Source: Oscillospiraceae bacterium
GTDB lineage: Bacteria > Bacillota > Clostridia > Oscillospirales > Ruminococcaceae
NCBI GenBank assembly: GCA_017399625.1
Contig: JAFQBT010000006.1
Span: 1 to 35,412, forward strand
DNA length: 35,412 bases
Direction: 5' to 3'
The notes beneath the pieces were generated by a model. It was not told where the DNA came from, did no database searches, and saw only the letters and a program-made list of their open reading frames with translations. Shown piece after piece: positions 32,073 to 35,412 of the stretch. Every line of letters begins with the position of its first letter. Position 1 is the stretch's first letter. The translations under genes were made by a program, and so were the position numbers.

Positions 32073-32220
32073 GAAACCGGGTAACGCCTGAAAAGAAAAA
32101 TTTATACCCCTGCAGTTTGCTCCCGCAAACGCTGTCCCCTTGGAGGGGACTAAAACGCCCCACCGAACGAATGGCGGTTCCGATTCTCCACCGTCGCCGC
32201 TCGGGGTCGGCAACGGTTTT
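32034..32220 (+). repeat. Repeat D, copy 2
   Basis: The same four-hairpin order as the copy at 16108-16285. Stems: ACCC-c-GTTTCTTTTG (32047-32061)/CAAAAGAAAC-c-GGGT (32068-32082); GTTTGC/GCAAAC (32115-32130); GTCCCCT/AGGGGAC (32134-32150); ACCGT-c-GCCG/CGGC-a-ACGGT (32190-32217), then TTTTCATT. Several paired positions differ from copy 1 with pairing kept. It lies upstream of gltX; the rest of the 31902-32400 gap holds the direct repeats and a terminator. Confidence 0.8.
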
Positions 32221-32269
32221 CATTCTGCTTTTTCCGCCCGGCTGTTTTTTATTACCAAATCGAAAAAAC

Positions 32270-32343
32270 GGAATTTTGGATAATCCGGCAAGGAATTCCC
32301 AACGCATTTTTATGCCACACCGTTTCTTTTGAAAAATCAAAAA
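32270..32343. repeat. Right direct repeat flanking repeat D copy 2
   Basis: Partial second start of the D element, 270 nt after the first (GCATTTTTATGCCAC...AAATCAAAA, 32304-32342). Confidence 0.7.
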
Positions 32344-32354
32344 ATAAGCAGCAA

Positions 32355-32385
32355 AAAAGGAGCACCCTTTCCGGATGCTCCTTTT
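32355..32385. terminator. Terminator after the cation exchanger gene
   Basis: AAAAGGAGCA (32355-32364) pairs with TGCTCCTTTT (32376-32385), inner CC/GG, located just past the minus-strand stop at 32401. Confidence 0.85.
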
Positions 32386-32400
32386 GGTTTTCTTAATGAA

Positions 32401-33351
32401 TCAAAGTGCAAGGAACGCAATATAACTTGCGATGATTCCAACCGGGCAGATAACGCAGGTTGCTTTGTTGCGGAATTTAAGCATAAGACCCGCAAGAACG
32501 GAAGCAACGGATGCAAAGATGATAAGGTTCATTGTGGAAGTATCCGCAATGGTATAAATTCCGCCGCCGCGATAGAAGAAATCCGCAACGGAAAGAATGG
32601 TGAAGTTGAAAAGGCAGGAACCGACAATGTTGCCCACCGCGATATCGTAGTTTTTGATTTTGAAAAGAGTGAAGGTGGAAGCGGTTTCCGGAAGAGAGGT
32701 TGCAACGCCGAGGAAGAGTGCGCCTGCAACGGTTTTTCCAAGGTTGAGGCGGACGGAAAGCTCATCGGTGATATAGGTGAGGATAACGCTGAAAACAACT
32801 ATTCCGATACTTACAACGGTGAATCTGGTAAGGATCTGTTTTCTGGAAAGGGTTACGGGTTCGCCGTCATCTTCGGTTTCGGAAGTTCCGCCTTTTTTAT
32901 ACATAATCCATACGGTGAGAACATAAAGGAGAATTATGAGAACGGAAGTTACGCTTACGTTTCCGATATCGAAAGCAAGGAAACCATATTTGTTGCAGAC
33001 GATAAGAAGACCCATTGCAACAACGGAAACCGCAACGACAAAATGGATTTTTGCAAGGCTGCATTTTGCGAATTTCGCAACAGCAGTGAGAATGAAGAAG
33101 CTGAGCATTGCGTAGTTGAAAAGGTTGCTTCCAAGAATGTTTCCGATGCAAAGACCGGGCTGATCAAGCATAAGGGTGGAAGAAATGCTTGTGAAAAGCT
33201 CCGGAAGGGAGGTTACTGCGGAAAGAAGGATTCCGCCGAGGAAAGCACCGGAAAGAGAAGTTGTTTTATCAAGCATATCCACATATTCGGATGCTTTGAT
33301 GGACATAAAGGTTACCAGAGCGGCAACAACAAGATAGAGCACATAGATCAT
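32401..33351 (-). CDS. Na+/Ca2+ exchanger-family (CaCA) cation antiporter
   Basis: A 316-residue membrane protein with about 10 helices in two inverted halves, the standard YrbG-like CaCA layout. Both alpha repeats are clear: the first with SAVTSLPELFTSISS and GNILGSNLFN, the second with GVATSLPETASTFTL and GNIVGSCLFN. The acidic residue of each TSLPE motif binds the cation. A charged cytoplasmic loop (about 150-175) separates the halves. It probably exports Ca2+ or another divalent ion in exchange for Na+ or H+; specificity is unknown. ATG 33351, with AAAGGACGG upstream. Confidence 0.92.
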   Translation of the reverse strand: MIYVLYLVVAALVTFMSIKASEYVDMLDKTTSLSGAFLGGILLSAVTSLPELFTSISSTLMLDQPGLCIGNILGSNLFNYAMLSFFILTAVAKFAKCSLAKIHFVVAVSVVAMGLLIVCNKYGFLAFDIGNVSVTSVLIILLYVLTVWIMYKKGGTSETEDDGEPVTLSRKQILTRFTVVSIGIVVFSVILTYITDELSVRLNLGKTVAGALFLGVATSLPETASTFTLFKIKNYDIAVGNIVGSCLFNFTILSVADFFYRGGGIYTIADTSTMNLIIFASVASVLAGLMLKFRNKATCVICPVGIIASYIAFLAL

Positions 33352-33437
33352 TTTTTGTATTTCCGTCCTTTTTTTGTATTATTTTTTGCTTTTTCGGCTT
33401 TATTATGCTTTTTTCCAAGCCGTTCGATAATTCGTTA

Positions 33438-33466
33438 TTTTAACACCAAAACTTCCCGGTTGTCAA
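33438..33466 (-). promoter_or_regulatory. Promoter of the cation exchanger gene
   Basis: On minus: TTGACA (33461-33466), 17-nt spacer, TTAAAA (33438-33443); an alternative -10 TAAAAT is at 18 nt. It lies 87 nt before the ATG. Confidence 0.65.
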
Positions 33467-33586
33467 GTTCGGAAAGTTTTTTCCTTTTTCAATTTTACTT
33501 TATCTTAATAAAACATTTTTATATATTCTGACGATTTTCTGTTCAAAATTTTGGCACCAAAAATAAGGAAAATTTTAGAAAATATA

Positions 33587-33637
33587 TTTACTTTATTAAG
33601 TAATAATATTATAATATATACGGCTATTTACAAGCCG
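33587..33637 (+). promoter_or_regulatory. Promoter and leader hairpin of the nucleotidase gene
   Basis: TTTACT (33587-33592), 17-nt spacer, TATAAT (33610-33615). A small CGGCT/AGCCG hairpin (33621-33637) follows in the leader, then GGAGGG before the TTG start. It is divergent from the exchanger promoter. Confidence 0.65.
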
Positions 33638-33666
33638 AAGGAAAAAGAAAAATAGGAGGGATTTTT

Positions 33667-35412
33667 TTGAAAAGAATCTTGAGCCTTCTTCTTGCAGCAG
33701 TGATGGTTCTCTCTATGGGAATCTCCGCATTTGCTGTCGAGGGAGACTACACCGGAAAAACTGTTATCCTTCACACCAATGACGTTCACGGTAAAATCCA
33801 GGACTACGCAAAAGTCGCTGCTCTCGTTGATGAATTCGAAGCAGCCGGCGCTGAAGTAATCCTTACCGATGCAGGCGACTACAGCCAGGGCACCGTTTAC
33901 GTCAGCATGTCCAAGGGCGCAGACGCAGTTACCATGATGAACGCTGCCGGTTACGACATCGCCATCCTCGGTAACCATGAGTTTGACTATGGTTGGGCAC
34001 AGATCAAAGCAAACCTCGAATCTGCAGATTTCGAAGTTCTCTGTGCAAACGTCCTTGAAAACGACGCTCCCATCTATGACGGTTACACCATCGTAGAAAA
34101 AGGCGGCGTAAAAGTTGGCTTCTTCGGACTTGAAACTCCCGAAGCACAGACCAAAACCAACCCCGCTCTCATCAAGGGTCTCGATTTCCTTGCAGAAGAC
34201 GAACTTTTCGCTTGTGCAAACGAACAGGTTGCAGCTCTTGAAGCAGAAGGCGCAGACGTAATCATCTGCCTTTCTCACCTTGGCATCGATGCTTCTTCTG
34301 AACCCAACCGTTCCTATGACCTTTGGGAAAACACCACCGGCATCGACCTCATCATCGACGGTCATTCCCATTCCGTTATGACCGAAGGTGCAAACGGTGA
34401 ACCCATCCAGTCCACCGGTACCGCTCTTGCAAACGTCGGTGTTGTCGTAATCGACAACGCAACCAAAGCAATCGAAGACAACTTCCTCTTCTCTCTTGCT
34501 GATTATGCAGGTTCCGACGAAGCTGTTGCTGCAGCTGCAAAAGCAATCATCGATCCTATCGATGCAAAATACGGCGAAGTTTTCGCAGAATCCAAAGTTG
34601 ACCTCAACGGCGCAAAAGCTCCCAACGGCAACCGCGACAGCGAAACCAACCTTGGCGACCTCATCACCGACTCCATGGTATGGAAAGTATTCCAGAACAA
34701 AGACGGTCTTGAAGTTCCCGAAGAAAACATTGTTGCAATCACCAACGGCGGCGGCATCCGTGCTCCTATCGCCAAAGGTGACGTTACCATGAAAGACGTC
34801 AACACCGTTCTTCCTTTCGGTAACACCATCGCTCTCGTCTACGTAACCGGTGAAGAACTTCTCGAAGCTCTCGAAGCTTCCACTTTCTGCACTCCCGAAT
34901 CCGTAGGCGGCTTCCCCCAGGTTGCAGGCATTGAATTCGAAGTTCATACTTACGAAGAATATGACGCAAATCCTGAAACTTACCCCGGCTCCACTTATTA
35001 TGGACCCGCATCTATCAACCGTGTTGTAATCAACAGCATCAACGGCAAAGAATTTGACCCCGCAGCAGTTTACGGCGTTATCTCCAACAACTTCTGTGCA
35101 GCAGGCGGCGATACTTATTATGCATTCGCAGCAGCTTCCGGTCAGTTCGATACCGGTATTCCGCTTGACGAAGCTCTTATCGAATACATCACTGAAGAAC
35201 TCAACGGTGTTATTGATGAAAGATATGCTGATCCTCAGGGCAGAATCACTGTTTACAATTCTGTTCTTGATTATGTAAATGAAAAATATGCAGCTCCTTC
35301 CATAGATTCTCTTGAAGAAGGCTGGAACCCCTATGTAAAAGAAGCTATCGACGATTTCATCGACACTTACGGCGGCACTAAAAACGCTTATGTAGTATTC
35401 GACTTCGATAAC
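33667..35412 (+). CDS. Secreted 5'-nucleotidase, possibly fused to a HAD phosphatase (3' end outside window)
   Basis: 582 codons visible, open to the window end. A signal peptide (MKRILSLLLAAVMVLSMG...AFA, cleavage near residue 24) sends it outside the membrane. The metallophosphatase domain has HTNDVHG, DAGDYSQG, GNHEFDYG and GHSHS. The C-terminal substrate domain has NGGGIRAPI and VLPFGNTIALVYVTGEELLEALE. Such UshA/YfkN-type enzymes release nucleosides and phosphate from extracellular nucleotides. After this, WNPYVKEAIDDFI leads to VVFDFDN at the very edge, which resembles the nucleophile motif of a HAD phosphatase. The start is TTG 33667, with AGGAGGG 8 nt upstream. Confidence 0.9.
   Translation, partial: MKRILSLLLAAVMVLSMGISAFAVEGDYTGKTVILHTNDVHGKIQDYAKVAALVDEFEAAGAEVILTDAGDYSQGTVYVSMSKGADAVTMMNAAGYDIAILGNHEFDYGWAQIKANLESADFEVLCANVLENDAPIYDGYTIVEKGGVKVGFFGLETPEAQTKTNPALIKGLDFLAEDELFACANEQVAALEAEGADVIICLSHLGIDASSEPNRSYDLWENTTGIDLIIDGHSHSVMTEGANGEPIQSTGTALANVGVVVIDNATKAIEDNFLFSLADYAGSDEAVAAAAKAIIDPIDAKYGEVFAESKVDLNGAKAPNGNRDSETNLGDLITDSMVWKVFQNKDGLEVPEENIVAITNGGGIRAPIAKGDVTMKDVNTVLPFGNTIALVYVTGEELLEALEASTFCTPESVGGFPQVAGIEFEVHTYEEYDANPETYPGSTYYGPASINRVVINSINGKEFDPAAVYGVISNNFCAAGGDTYYAFAAASGQFDTGIPLDEALIEYITEELNGVIDERYADPQGRITVYNSVLDYVNEKYAAPSIDSLEEGWNPYVKEAIDDFIDTYGGTKNAYVVFDFDN

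Noticed and set aside
31957..32340. 127-codon minus-strand open frame upstream of gltX
   Set aside because: It translates repeat D; the repeated IFQKKR.GIKM segments simply reflect the DNA direct repeats.

Overview
This 35.4 kb window looks like a chromosomal segment from a Gram-positive anaerobe of the class Clostridia, probably Oscillospirales-like; I cannot place it at family level without a search. The evidence is the hrcA-grpE-dnaK-dnaJ-prmA heat-shock operon under two CIRCE operators, an RNase M5-type Toprim protein, SpoVG, a SigH-like sigma factor, lipobox lipoproteins, strong AGGAGG ribosome sites with frequent TTG/GTG starts, and U-tract hairpin terminators. No rRNA, tRNA, CRISPR array, transposase or prophage gene was seen.

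Layout. 1-4.9 kb: the 3' part of aspS, a HAD phosphatase, a LUD-domain protein, a small lipoprotein and a MATE exporter. 4.9-11.3 kb: an apparent operon of comEC, holA, an RNase M5-like gene, an MBOAT membrane acyltransferase homologue and its DHHW/AlgJ-like partner. 11.3-12.3 kb (minus): a SigH-like sigma factor followed by a zinc-ribbon protein. 12.5-16.1 kb: an E2-acyltransferase-like protein, an MFS carrier, a glycerophosphodiesterase and a YbaK-type deacylase. 16.4-22.8 kb: the heat-shock operon, ending in prmA and an unknown gene. 22.9-23.7 kb: a divergent lipoprotein/XRE-regulator pair bracketed by two near-identical hairpins. 23.9-25.7 kb (minus): murC and an unknown helical protein. 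26.05 kb: spoVG. 26.5-28.1 kb (minus): an ECF sigma factor with a translationally coupled membrane partner. 28.3-31.9 kb (minus): glnS and gltX. 32.4-33.35 kb (minus): a Na+/Ca2+ exchanger-type protein. 33.7 kb to the end: a secreted 5'-nucleotidase that appears to continue into a HAD phosphatase domain cut by the window edge.

Two themes stand out. First, four intergenic repeat families (called A, B, C and D here) fill the gaps. In A, B and C a conserved frame carries a palindrome whose sequence differs in nearly every copy while its self-complementarity is kept. In D, two ~180-nt copies 16 kb apart share four hairpins with compensatory base changes. Second, three neighbouring proteins (ComEC, MBOAT and the DHHW-like protein) keep recognisable family frames but lack the residues that normally do the chemistry. 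DnaK also has an unusual Cys/His-rich C-terminal tail.
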